Under the pieces are notes generated by a model. It saw nothing but the letters and a program-made list of their open reading frames with translations, was not told the DNA's origin and searched no databases. A program made the translations under genes and the position numbers. This document shows, one piece after another, positions 1-7,311 of a DNA stretch of 64,000 bases. This stretch comes from Streptomyces rubradiris (GTDB lineage: Bacteria; Actinomycetota; Actinomycetes; Streptomycetales; Streptomycetaceae): positions 310,001 to 374,000 of the forward strand of contig NZ_BNEA01000015.1 in NCBI RefSeq assembly GCF_016860525.1, read 5' to 3'. The stretch's first letter is position 1; each line of letters opens with the position of its first letter.

Positions 1-95
1 TCGGGCTCGGCTGACGCGGGACCGGCTCGCGGGCGCTTCAGTCGGCCGGGTGAGCAAGCCCGCCGGCCCGAACCCTCACTCGCCGGCTGAAGCGC

Positions 96-662
96 TCAGT
101 CACAGAGGCCCGCGGATGGTTCGGGGACGCGGCTGCTGCAGCTCGAACTCAAGCCACTCGATGTCCGTGAGGCGGACCTCTTCCAAGGAGCCGGCGCGAC
201 GGCCGCCGTCCTGGAAGTGCGCCTCCTTGAGCCCGTGTCGGTCTGCTCTGCCTGTTGGTTGCACGCCTGAAGCAGGGCCGTGAGCCGACGGGACGGCGGG
301 TCGGGGCGCGTCGCCAGGTAGGTCGGCAGGGACGGCACCCTGGCCCGGTCGGCGAAGGGCCGGAAAGCGATCCGGTGCACGGGCTGCACGGCGGCCTGGG
401 ACAGCAGTTCGAGGCCCGGGGCGCGGTCGGCGCCGCGCACGAACGTGGCGTGCAGGTACCCGTCACGCACCTGCCGCATCCGGGTCGTCGTGGGGCCGCT
501 GACCAGTTCGACGAGCAACCATGGCGCTTGCTCCGACAGCGCGGTGAGCGCTCCGTCCAGACGCGGCCCGAGCCCCACGCTCGTACCGATGCGGACAGTG
601 GATTGCTGCTCGCCGCGTACGACGTCCATCGTCTCGGCCGCCGCCCGCTCGGCCGCTAGCAT
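96..662 (-). pseudogene. LysR-family regulator remnant (effector-binding part only)
   Basis: The frame encodes 188 residues that match the effector-binding half of LysR regulators, including the stretches TVRIGTSVGL and TTTRMRQVRDG. The N-terminal winged helix-turn-helix is missing: the frame enters just where the linker helix should begin (MLAAERAAAETMDVV) and is preceded directly by the divergent hydrolase gene. The last 50 or so residues are low-complexity and do not resemble a LysR C-terminus, so the 3' end is probably frameshifted too. Without a DNA-binding domain it cannot work as a regulator. It probably once controlled the adjacent hydrolase, since divergent LysR/target pairs are common. 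The identification of the family is firm; the extent of the decay is inferred. Confidence 0.6.
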
Positions 663-707
663 CGCCCGGTCGGGAACGGCGAACGACGGTGATGAGGGAG
701 CCGGTTT

Positions 708-1508
708 GTGGAGTGGTCGGAGCGGGTGGTGGTCCGGGACGGGGTCCGGCTGGTCTGCCGTGACGGGGGCGGTCGGGGGCCCGCCGTGGTGCTGCTGCAC
801 GGGCTGGCCGGCCACGCCGGTGAGTGGGACGCCCTGGCGGAGAGGCTGTCGGGGCGTCACCGGGTGGTCGCGGTCGACCAGCGCGGGCACGGGGCCAGCG
901 AGCGGCACCCCGGCGATGTCTCGCCCGCGGCCTTCGTGGCGGACGTGGTGGCGGTCGCCGCGCGGCTGGGGCTGGACCGGCCCGTGCTGGTCGGGCAGTC
1001 GCTGGGCGGTCACACGGCACTGCTGACCGCCGCCGCCCACCCCGCGCTGGTCCGGGCACTCGTGCTCGTCGAGGCCGCACCCCGCGCCGCCGATCCCCGC
1101 GCTCCCGCGACCATCGGCGCGTGGCTGGACTCGTGGCCGGTGCCGTTCCGCTCCCGAGCGGCGGCGGTCGCCTTCTTCGGCGGCGGCCCGGTGGGCGAGG
1201 GCTGGGCAGCCGGCCTGGAGCGACACGAGGACGGCTGGCGACCCCGGTTCGACCGGGACGTGATGGTCGCCGCGCTGGCGGAGACCGCCCGGCGGTCCTC
1301 CCTGCCCGCGTGGCGGCGGGTCGGCTGTCCCACCCTGGCCGTGTTCGCCCGGTCGAGCCTGATCCCCGGGCCGGACATCGACGCGATGCTCGCGGAGCGA
1401 GCGCCGACCGTGGCGGTGAGTGTCCCCGGCACCGGGCACGATCTGCACATGGAACGGCCCGAGGTGCTGCGCGAGATGCTGGAGGGATTCCTCTCCGGGC
1501 CCGTGTGA
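708..1508 (+). CDS. alpha/beta-fold hydrolase
   Basis: This is a 266-residue soluble alpha/beta hydrolase of usual length for the family. The oxyanion-hole strand VVLLHGLAGH lies near residue 30, the nucleophile elbow is GQSLGG near residue 98, and the catalytic histidine sits in GTGHDLHMERP near the C-terminus. The GTG start is preceded by GATGAGGGAG, a good ribosome binding site about eight bases upstream. There is no signal peptide, so it should act in the cytoplasm. The substrate cannot be read from the sequence; relatives hydrolyse esters, lactones or C-C bonds, or act as haloperoxidases. It sits divergent to a LysR remnant that may once have regulated it. Confidence 0.85.
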   Translation: MEWSERVVVRDGVRLVCRDGGGRGPAVVLLHGLAGHAGEWDALAERLSGRHRVVAVDQRGHGASERHPGDVSPAAFVADVVAVAARLGLDRPVLVGQSLGGHTALLTAAAHPALVRALVLVEAAPRAADPRAPATIGAWLDSWPVPFRSRAAAVAFFGGGPVGEGWAAGLERHEDGWRPRFDRDVMVAALAETARRSSLPAWRRVGCPTLAVFARSSLIPGPDIDAMLAERAPTVAVSVPGTGHDLHMERPEVLREMLEGFLSGPV

Positions 1509-1575
1509 CGGGCGTGCCGGGCCGGGCCCCGGAGCAAACCACCCGTACGGTTTGCCGGGCGGTCCTACGGCCGGG

Positions 1576-2238
1576 TCAGCAGGCGATGCACGACAGGTCC
1601 CCGGACCGCTGCCGGGCCTCGGCGATCACCCGGGCGCCGCGGTCCGGGGCGGTGTCGAGCCGGGTGAGGACGGGTGGGGCCGCGATCGCGGCGAGGAGGT
1701 GGCTGTACAGCGCCGCCGTGCGGTCGTCCAGGTCCGCCCAGCCGGCGAGGGTCTGCGAGACGAACTGCGCGCCCACCCAGGCGCCGAGGAACACCTGGGC
1801 CGTCTTCTCGGGCACCACGTGCGGCAGCACCTCGCCCCGCATCTTGGCCTCGGTGAGCGCGTGCGAGGTCAGCCGTGCCCAGGCCGGCCAGGCGCTGCCG
1901 AGCACGTCACGGCCGGGCCGGTCGGCGGAGATCCGGACGCCGGCGAGCAGGAAGGGTTCCCGGGGCAGCCGCCTGGCCAGGGTCATGCCCGCGTCCACCC
2001 ACTCCTGTAACTTCAGGTCGCGGGGCAGGTGGTGCTCGGGCGTCAACTGCTCCTGCAACACCCCTTGTGCGAGGGCCGCCTTGGAGTCGAAGTGGAAGTA
2101 CAGGGCGCCCTTGGTGACACCGGCCCGCTTGAGGATCTCCGAGATGGTGGCGGCCGCGTATCCGCGCTCGGCGAAGACCGCCGCCGCGGCCCGCAGCACG
2201 GCACTCCGGGTCCGGACAGCCCGGTCCTGCTGAGCCAC
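1576..2238 (-). CDS. gamma-butyrolactone receptor-like TetR regulator
   Basis: This 220-residue TetR-type repressor has the ArpA/ScbR signature. The N-terminus QQDRAVRTRSAVLRAAAAVF is followed by a helix-turn-helix core ISEILKRAGVTKGALYFHF, which is nearly invariant in autoregulator receptors. The ligand domain keeps the PHVVPEKTAQVFLGAWVGAQ region seen in ScbR relatives. I chose the GTG at 2238, which gives VAQQDRAVRTR, because it matches the usual receptor start. A longer in-frame extension upstream would cover the promoter. It is divergent from an MFS exporter, and a 14-bp palindrome overlaps its own putative -10, which suggests autoregulation plus control of the pump. No butenolide synthase (ScbA/AfsA type) is visible nearby, so it may be a pseudo-receptor answering another signal such as an antibiotic. 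Confidence 0.88.
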   Translation of the reverse strand: MAQQDRAVRTRSAVLRAAAAVFAERGYAAATISEILKRAGVTKGALYFHFDSKAALAQGVLQEQLTPEHHLPRDLKLQEWVDAGMTLARRLPREPFLLAGVRISADRPGRDVLGSAWPAWARLTSHALTEAKMRGEVLPHVVPEKTAQVFLGAWVGAQFVSQTLAGWADLDDRTAALYSHLLAAIAAPPVLTRLDTAPDRGARVIAEARQRSGDLSCIAC

Positions 2239-2267
2239 ACACCCTCCCCGGCCGGAAACCAAACCGA

Positions 2268-2298
2268 ACAGTACGTACTGTACCGCACGCTGGGTCAA
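2268..2298 (-). promoter_or_regulatory. promoter and palindromic operator of the receptor-like gene
   Basis: A perfect 14-bp palindrome, ACAGTACGTACTGT, occupies 2268-2281. On the minus strand TTGACC (2298-2293) could serve as -35 and TACTGT (2273-2268) as -10 with a 19-bp spacer, so the palindrome would cover the -10. Such placement is normal for autorepressing TetR proteins. It lies in the 149-bp gap between the regulator and the divergent MFS start. Confidence 0.55.
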
Positions 2299-2387
2299 CA
2301 TCTGGGCGGCCGACGGCCGTTGGGGGCGAGCCCGGCGGCGGGTGAATTCGGTTGCGGTGGGGCGGGTGGGCACGGTGGGGTTCTGCC

Positions 2388-3638
2388 ATGGACGGTGCCA
2401 TGCGAGAGCCACGAGGGGCCGGGGCGGACGCGGCGCGCGGGGTCGCGGCGCGGCCGGCTGCCTGGCGCCGGGCGGCCGTGCTCGCGGCCCTGATGGTGGC
2501 CGCCTTCACCCTCAACACGGTGGAGAGCCTGCCGGTCGGCCTGCTGGAGCCCGTCGCCGCGAGCCTGCGGGTGTCCGTACCGGCGGCCGGTCTCCTGGTC
2601 ACCGGGTACGGCCTGGCGGTGGCCGTGGCCTCCGTGCCGCTCGCCCATGTCCTGCGGGCGGTGCCCCGGCGCCATGTGCTCGCCGGGCTGCTGGCCGCGC
2701 TGGTGGTCTCCAGCCTGGTGTCGGCGCTGGCCGGCTCGTACGGCATCCTGCTCGCCGGGCGGCTGCTGGCCGCCCTGGCGCAGGCACTGTTCTGGGCCGT
2801 GATGGGACCCGTGGCGGTGGGCCTGTTCGCGCCGGAGGTGCGCGGGCGGGTGGTAGGGGCGCTGTCCGTGGCCGGCTCGCTCGCCTTGGTGCTCGGCGTT
2901 CCGGCCGCGACCTGGCTGGGCCGGCTGAGCGGCTGGCGGCTGCCGTTCGCGCTGCCGGCCGTGCCGGGTCTGCTCTGCCTGGTGACGATCGCCGCCCTGC
3001 TGCCGGCCTCGCCCCCGGAGGAGGAGCCCGCCGCGTACGCGGCCGGGCCCGACGCCCGCCGGTTCAGGGCCGTGCTGGCGGCGGGGTTCCTCTCCGCCAC
3101 CGGCGCCTTCGCGGGATACACGTACATCGTGGCGTTCCTGGACCGGGTGAGCGGTTTCACCCCGGACACGGTCAGTGTGCTGCTCTCGGTCTTCGGTACC
3201 GCGTGCCTGGCCGGGGTGGGCGTCACCGCCGTGGCGCTGGACCGCTTCCCGCGCGCGGCGCTCACCGCCGCCGTGACCGTGCAGACCGTGGGCATGCTCG
3301 GCCTGTACGCGGCCGGTGACCGGCCCGCGGCGGCGGTGCTGTTCCTGGTGCTGACCGGCGGGGCGCTCGGTCCGGTGTTCATGGCCGCCCAGAACGCGAT
3401 GCTGCACTGTGCCCCGGGCCGTACGGACCTCGCGCTCGCGGCGAACTCCGGCTGCTACAACGCCGGGATCGCGGCGGGCGCCGCGCTGGGGGCGCTGCTC
3501 CTGCCGCACGCCGGCCCGCGGGGCGTCTTCCTCGCCGGCGGGCTGCTGACCGCGGGTGCCGGTGTGGTGCTGCTCGGCGGAGACCTGGCGGGCCGGCGAC
3601 GGCGTCCCGTAGGCGGTACCGGCGCCGCACCGCGCTGA
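2388..3638 (+). CDS. MFS transporter, DHA1/AraJ-like efflux permease
   Basis: The product of about 416 residues has twelve predicted membrane segments and the layout of DHA1 drug:H+ antiporters or sugar exporters of the AraJ group. Visible family elements include the TM1 sequence LNTVESLPVGLLEPVA and the loop RAVPRRHVLAGLLA after TM3. I chose ATG 2388 because a GTGGGG sequence lies eight bases upstream. An in-frame start at 2352 lacks a binding site. It is divergent from a receptor-like TetR gene, so export of a small molecule recognised by that regulator is the likely job. The substrate is unknown. Confidence 0.85.
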   Translation: MDGAMREPRGAGADAARGVAARPAAWRRAAVLAALMVAAFTLNTVESLPVGLLEPVAASLRVSVPAAGLLVTGYGLAVAVASVPLAHVLRAVPRRHVLAGLLAALVVSSLVSALAGSYGILLAGRLLAALAQALFWAVMGPVAVGLFAPEVRGRVVGALSVAGSLALVLGVPAATWLGRLSGWRLPFALPAVPGLLCLVTIAALLPASPPEEEPAAYAAGPDARRFRAVLAAGFLSATGAFAGYTYIVAFLDRVSGFTPDTVSVLLSVFGTACLAGVGVTAVALDRFPRAALTAAVTVQTVGMLGLYAAGDRPAAAVLFLVLTGGALGPVFMAAQNAMLHCAPGRTDLALAANSGCYNAGIAAGAALGALLLPHAGPRGVFLAGGLLTAGAGVVLLGGDLAGRRRRPVGGTGAAPR

Positions 3639-3689
3639 GCGGCCCGCCCGGGCAGGTGTCGGGGCGGGACGCGGGGGCACCGGCGGTGT

Positions 3690-4616
3690 ATGGACGTACT
3701 ACGCTCTTCGGCCCGGGCCGCGGACAGCAGACCCATGGCCGTGGCGGCCCGGGCCGGTTTCGCGGCGCGCGGCCTGCTCTACGTACTGGTCGCGGTGATC
3801 GCGCTGCGGATCGCCCTGGGCGGCGCCGGCGGCGAGCGGCAGGCCGACCGGGGCGGCGCGCTCGGCGAGCTGGCCGGGCGGCCGTTCGGGGTGGCACTGC
3901 TGTGGATCGTGGGCGCCGCGCTGGCCGGGCTGGCCGTATGGCAGCTGTCGGAGGCGGTGTTCGGCACGACGGGCCCCGACGGCTCCAAGGTCTCCCGGCG
4001 GGCGGCGGCCCTGTTCCGGTTCCTGTTCTACGGTTTCGTCTCCTACTCGGTGCTCGCCTACGCGGCCGGGGACCGGGGCAGCGGCAGCGGCTCGTCCGAC
4101 CGGCAGACCGACGATGTGACCGCCCGGGTGCTGGAGTGGCCCGGCGGGCAGTGGCTGCTCGGCCTCGCCGGGGCCGGCGTGGTGGTCGCCGGGCTGTGGA
4201 TCTCGGTGCGGGCCGTACGCCGGAAGTTCCTGAAGGATCTGCGGGCCCAGGCGCTGTCCGGGCGGACCCGGCGGGTGGTCGGGGCCCTCGGGGTGACCGG
4301 GGGCGCGGCTCGCGGGATCGTGTTCGCGGCGGCCGGTGTTTTCGCCGTCGTCGCGGCCGTGCGTCATCAGCCGGGGCAGGCGAAGGGCGTGGACGACACG
4401 CTGCGCGCCTTCCGGGATCTGCCGGCCGGACCGTGGCTGCTCGCGCTGGTCGCGCTGGGGCTGGCCGCGTTCGGCCTCTTCTGCTGGTGCGAGGCCCGCT
4501 GGCGCAGGGTCGGGCACGGCGGCCGGCCGGCCGGGCGGGTCAGCCGCCGGAGTCGGGCCCGGCACTGGCCGTGGCGCATGCCCGGGCCGGGGTCATGGCG
4601 ACGCCGTCGAGCGTGA
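3690..4616 (+). CDS. DUF1206 family membrane protein
   Basis: This 308-residue integral membrane protein consists of DUF1206 repeats, each a pair of hydrophobic helices starting with a motif such as ARAGFAARGLLYVLVAVIALR (about residue 20) and repeated near residues 100 and 200 (GAARGIVFAAAGVFAVVAA). The function of DUF1206 is unknown. The last 30 residues are arginine-rich and unlike the usual end of the family. They overlap a LytR_C fragment on the opposite strand, so the C-terminal tail may be read-through created by a rearrangement. No strong ribosome binding site precedes ATG 3690; ATG 3735 is an alternative. Confidence 0.8.
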   Translation: MDVLRSSARAADSRPMAVAARAGFAARGLLYVLVAVIALRIALGGAGGERQADRGGALGELAGRPFGVALLWIVGAALAGLAVWQLSEAVFGTTGPDGSKVSRRAAALFRFLFYGFVSYSVLAYAAGDRGSGSGSSDRQTDDVTARVLEWPGGQWLLGLAGAGVVVAGLWISVRAVRRKFLKDLRAQALSGRTRRVVGALGVTGGAARGIVFAAAGVFAVVAAVRHQPGQAKGVDDTLRAFRDLPAGPWLLALVALGLAAFGLFCWCEARWRRVGHGGRPAGRVSRRSRARHWPWRMPGPGSWRRRRA

Positions 4617-4842
4617 CCGTCTTGCAGGGGCCGGGCGCGTTGCCGGTGGTGGCGGAGCGGAAGTCCCGGCCGGTGAGGGCGTCGGCGAGGGGCCGGGCAC
4701 GGCCGGTGATACCGGTGCCGTTCCGTACGGTCACCGCGATCCGCGCGGCGGGCTCGGTTGCCCTGGGCCTGGCGCCGGAGCCGGTGGTGAGCGGCGCACC
4801 CCGGCGCCCGGTCCGGCTGGGCAGCGGGGAGTGCACGGGCAT
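4540..4842 (-). pseudogene. LytR C-terminal (LytR_C) domain remnant
   Basis: A 100-residue frame contains RIAVTVRNGTGITGRARPLADALTGRDF, which fits the LytR_C domain often attached to LytR-CpsA-Psr cell-wall ligases or found alone behind a membrane helix in actinobacteria. Here there is no transmembrane segment and no LCP catalytic domain, and upstream DNA belongs to the urea transporter. The 3' end overlaps the DUF1206 gene tail by 77 bases. It is most likely the remains of a longer gene. An expressed small protein cannot be excluded. Confidence 0.4.
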
Positions 4843-4874
4843 GGTCCGGGCGGTCGGCTCCGCCGCCCGGCGGT

Positions 4875-5909
4875 CTACGCGGCCCGCGCCGTCGCGCCGG
4901 GCAGCTGCGGGCGCACCTCGTCCGGGGCGGGGGGCCGGCCGGTCAGCCGGGGGAAGGAGCGGGCGGCGGCCAGGAAGCAGAGGGTCGTCAGCACGAACGG
5001 CCAGGTGAACGCCCGGCCGCCGGAGGGGGCGAGCAGATGGGCGACGGCCGGGGTCACGGCGGTCGCCGTCGCGGCGCCGAGCAGCGCGTACAGCAGGGTG
5101 GCCCGGGTCGCCGCGAGGAACACGCCGCACAGGGCGACGGCGACGAGCACCGCGTTGCAGCCCAGCGTGCCGTCGGCGATGCCGGCCGCCGGTGCGCCGA
5201 GCGCCCACGCGGTCAGGATGCCCGTGACGCTGCCGGCGCAGGCCAGCAGGCCCACCACCCGGTCGGCCAGGAACAGCCCCAGGAGCAGCAGCGCCCCGGC
5301 GTACCACTGGTCCAGGAAGAAGACCTGGGAGATGTTACGGAAGAAGGCCCGCCACAGGTCCTCCCAGTGCGGCGCGGTCGGTCCCGTGGCCGGGCCGGGC
5401 AGCGCGGCGAGGCCGGCGTCGTGCGGCCGGACGCGCCGGAAGGCGGGTGCGGCGATGGTGACCGCACTCGCCAGCAGGCAGTACGGCAGGGTGAGCGGCG
5501 GCAGCCGCAACCCGTGCAGCAGCCGGACCACGGCGGCGGTGGCGACCGCGGTCACCACGCCGGCCGCGGCGGCGAGCAGCGCCGTGGACAGCCGGCCCGC
5601 GCCCAGGAACACCGCGCACCACAGGGCGACGAGGCAGGAGTTGTACCCCTCCAGTCCCTGCTCCACCCGGTCCCGGGCGACGTGCAGCAGCCGTGCCGTA
5701 CCGGTGCCCAGGGCGGCACCGCCCAGGGCGTAGCCGCCGTAGCGCCAGTCGGCCGTGGCCAGGGCGAGGCAGAAGACCGCGCCGGTCCGCGCGTCGGCGA
5801 GGAACATCACCTGGGCCGGTCCACGCGCCAGCCACCGTCCCGAGCCCCCGCCCCGCCCTCGACGCCCCCACCGGACACCGTCCGACCACCGCACGTTCCG
5901 CCCCCTCAT
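4875..5909 (-). CDS. urea transporter (UT family)
   Basis: The 344-residue protein has about ten hydrophobic segments and the two-fold UT signature. The first repeat carries LEGYNSCLVALWCAVFLGAG, the second DGTLGCNAVLVAVALCGVFLA, and LPYCLLASAV precedes the periplasmic loop. UT channels pass urea down its gradient, usually to feed urease. No urease gene is in the window. The chosen ATG 5909 follows GGGGGA at a short four-base distance. The sequence between start and first membrane helix is arginine- and glycine-rich. A sequence containing the rare TACCG repeats upstream may hold its promoter. Family assignment is good; the transported solute is inferred from the family. Confidence 0.8.
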   Translation of the reverse strand: MRGRNVRWSDGVRWGRRGRGGGSGRWLARGPAQVMFLADARTGAVFCLALATADWRYGGYALGGAALGTGTARLLHVARDRVEQGLEGYNSCLVALWCAVFLGAGRLSTALLAAAAGVVTAVATAAVVRLLHGLRLPPLTLPYCLLASAVTIAAPAFRRVRPHDAGLAALPGPATGPTAPHWEDLWRAFFRNISQVFFLDQWYAGALLLLGLFLADRVVGLLACAGSVTGILTAWALGAPAAGIADGTLGCNAVLVAVALCGVFLAATRATLLYALLGAATATAVTPAVAHLLAPSGGRAFTWPFVLTTLCFLAAARSFPRLTGRPPAPDEVRPQLPGATARAA

Positions 5910-6176
5910 CAATCCCCCACGATTCCGTAGTGCGGTACGCATTTTCCGGCATACGGTATCGACTTGTCGAGATGTCCTGCCGTGGTGAGCCGGTGGGCGG
6001 ACACGCGCCGGAGCGCGGCACGCTCGGTCGGCATCTTCCGTGCGATCCGGGGCAGCCGCCCGCTGAGGAATGCGCGGGGCACGGCCCGGTAAGGCCGGTG
6101 AGAAAGGCCGGCGGCGGACCCCGGCGGGGAAGGCCCGGGACCGGGCCCCGGATCGGCGAGCGAGACGAGGAAACGC

Positions 6177-6548
6177 GTGGCGGACACGGCGCAGATGAAC
6201 GAGCAGGCGGGACCGGAGCGGCTGTCCGTCCTCCGGTCCACCATCGACGGGGTCACCGTCGTCACGGTGACCGGCGAGATCGACCACCACACCTCGGGCG
6301 TGCTCCGGGACGCCCTCACCCCGGCGGACCCCGCGGCGGGGGCCCGCACGGTCGCGGATCTCAGCGGTGTGCCGTTCATGGACTCCAGCGGTATCAACGT
6401 CCTCATCGCCGGACACCAGGCCCATCAGCCGGCGGGCTGGCTACGGCTGGCGGGCGTCCGCGGGTCCGTCCTGCGCACCCTGGAGATCGTCGGCCTCACC
6501 CCGCTGATCGCCTGTTACCCGAGCGTCCGTGACGCCCTGGAGGAGTGA
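6177..6548 (+). CDS. STAS-domain anti-sigma factor antagonist
   Basis: This 123-residue cytoplasmic protein is a single STAS domain of the SpoIIAA/RsbV/BldG type. It carries the phosphoacceptor loop FMDSSGIN near residue 65, whose serine is normally phosphorylated by an anti-sigma kinase, and VTVTGEIDHHT in the first strand region. In its unphosphorylated form it would bind a kinase-type anti-sigma factor and release a sigma factor. No kinase or sigma gene lies next to it, so its partner is elsewhere. The start is GTG with GAGGAAA seven bases upstream. Confidence 0.85.
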   Translation: MADTAQMNEQAGPERLSVLRSTIDGVTVVTVTGEIDHHTSGVLRDALTPADPAAGARTVADLSGVPFMDSSGINVLIAGHQAHQPAGWLRLAGVRGSVLRTLEIVGLTPLIACYPSVRDALEE

Positions 6549-6564
6549 GGGACCGCCGGGGGCG

Positions 6565-6642
6565 TCAGGACTGCGGGCGCCGCCCGTGGTTGGCGGGGTG
6601 GTTGCGGCGTGACTTCTTCTTGCGGCGTCGCTTCGAGGACAT
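6565..6642 (-). CDS. ribosomal protein bL37
   Basis: A 25-residue, extremely basic peptide starts MSSKRRRKKKSRR and ends ANHGRRPQS. The K/R-rich head and the ANHG(K/R)RP tail are the signature of the small actinobacterial 50S protein bL37, which packs into rRNA in mycobacterial ribosome structures. GGGAGGTG five bases before the ATG is an almost ideal ribosome binding site, which supports expression. It is easily missed because of its size. It lies alone, tail to tail with the STAS gene. Confidence 0.85.
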   Translation of the reverse strand: MSSKRRRKKKSRRNHPANHGRRPQS

Positions 6643-6812
6643 GGGGCACCTCCCTCCGCGCCTTCCGGGGGGCCGGCTTCGGCCCGGAGACGGAACAGCA
6701 GCACACTAACCCGGTATGTCCCTTCGTACACTCTGGGAGCGATTGATCCGCTTATGATGCGGAACGCCGGACTCTTTCTTCCGGTTACCCGTCCCGCAGA
6801 GGAGCAGACGTC

Positions 6813-7289
6813 ATGACCGGTGACCCGGAGCCGATCAGCGCACAGGCCCGCCGTGCGCTGGAGCAGGAGCTGGCCGACCTGCGGGACGAACGCCGGCTGG
6901 TCGCCGGAACGCTCCGGGAATCCTCCGCGTCGGCCGGCGACCAGGCCGACCAGGCCGACCAGTTGCGGCGGGCCGATCAACTGGGGCGCCTGGACCGCCG
7001 TATCGAGGACATCACCGAGCGGCTGCGCGAGGCCGCGTCGGCCGGCCCCGCCCCGACCGACGTGGTGGGCGTGGGCAGCACGGTGACCGTCCGCTTCCCG
7101 GACGGCGAGACGGAGACGCTGCGGATCGGCGAGGTGGCCGAGGCGCTGGACCAGACGCTGGTCACCGCCGACAGCCCGCTCGGCCGGGCCCTGCTCGGCC
7201 GCCGGCCCGGGGACACCGTGCGCTACGACACCCCGGACGGGCCGGCGACGGCGGTCCTGGTCTCGATCGGCGAGCCCACGTCCTCCTGA
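6813..7289 (+). CDS. GreA/GreB-family transcription factor
   Basis: The 158-residue protein has the two-part Gre layout. An N-terminal antiparallel coiled coil occupies about residues 10-75 (LEQELADLRDERRLVAGTL...LDRRIEDITERLREA). A globular C-terminal FKBP-like domain begins at VVGVGSTVTVRFPDGE and holds SPLGRALLGRRPGDTVRYD, the conserved region that binds the RNA polymerase secondary channel rim. At the coiled-coil tip, where GreA carries paired acidic residues, the sequence around residues 37-50 is DQADQADQ, so cleavage-stimulating activity may differ. GAGGAG precedes the ATG. It is a paralogue in a non-standard location rather than the housekeeping greA. Confidence 0.82.
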   Translation: MTGDPEPISAQARRALEQELADLRDERRLVAGTLRESSASAGDQADQADQLRRADQLGRLDRRIEDITERLREAASAGPAPTDVVGVGSTVTVRFPDGETETLRIGEVAEALDQTLVTADSPLGRALLGRRPGDTVRYDTPDGPATAVLVSIGEPTSS

Positions 7290-7311
7290 CGTCCTGACAG
7301 GTCCCCGGCCG

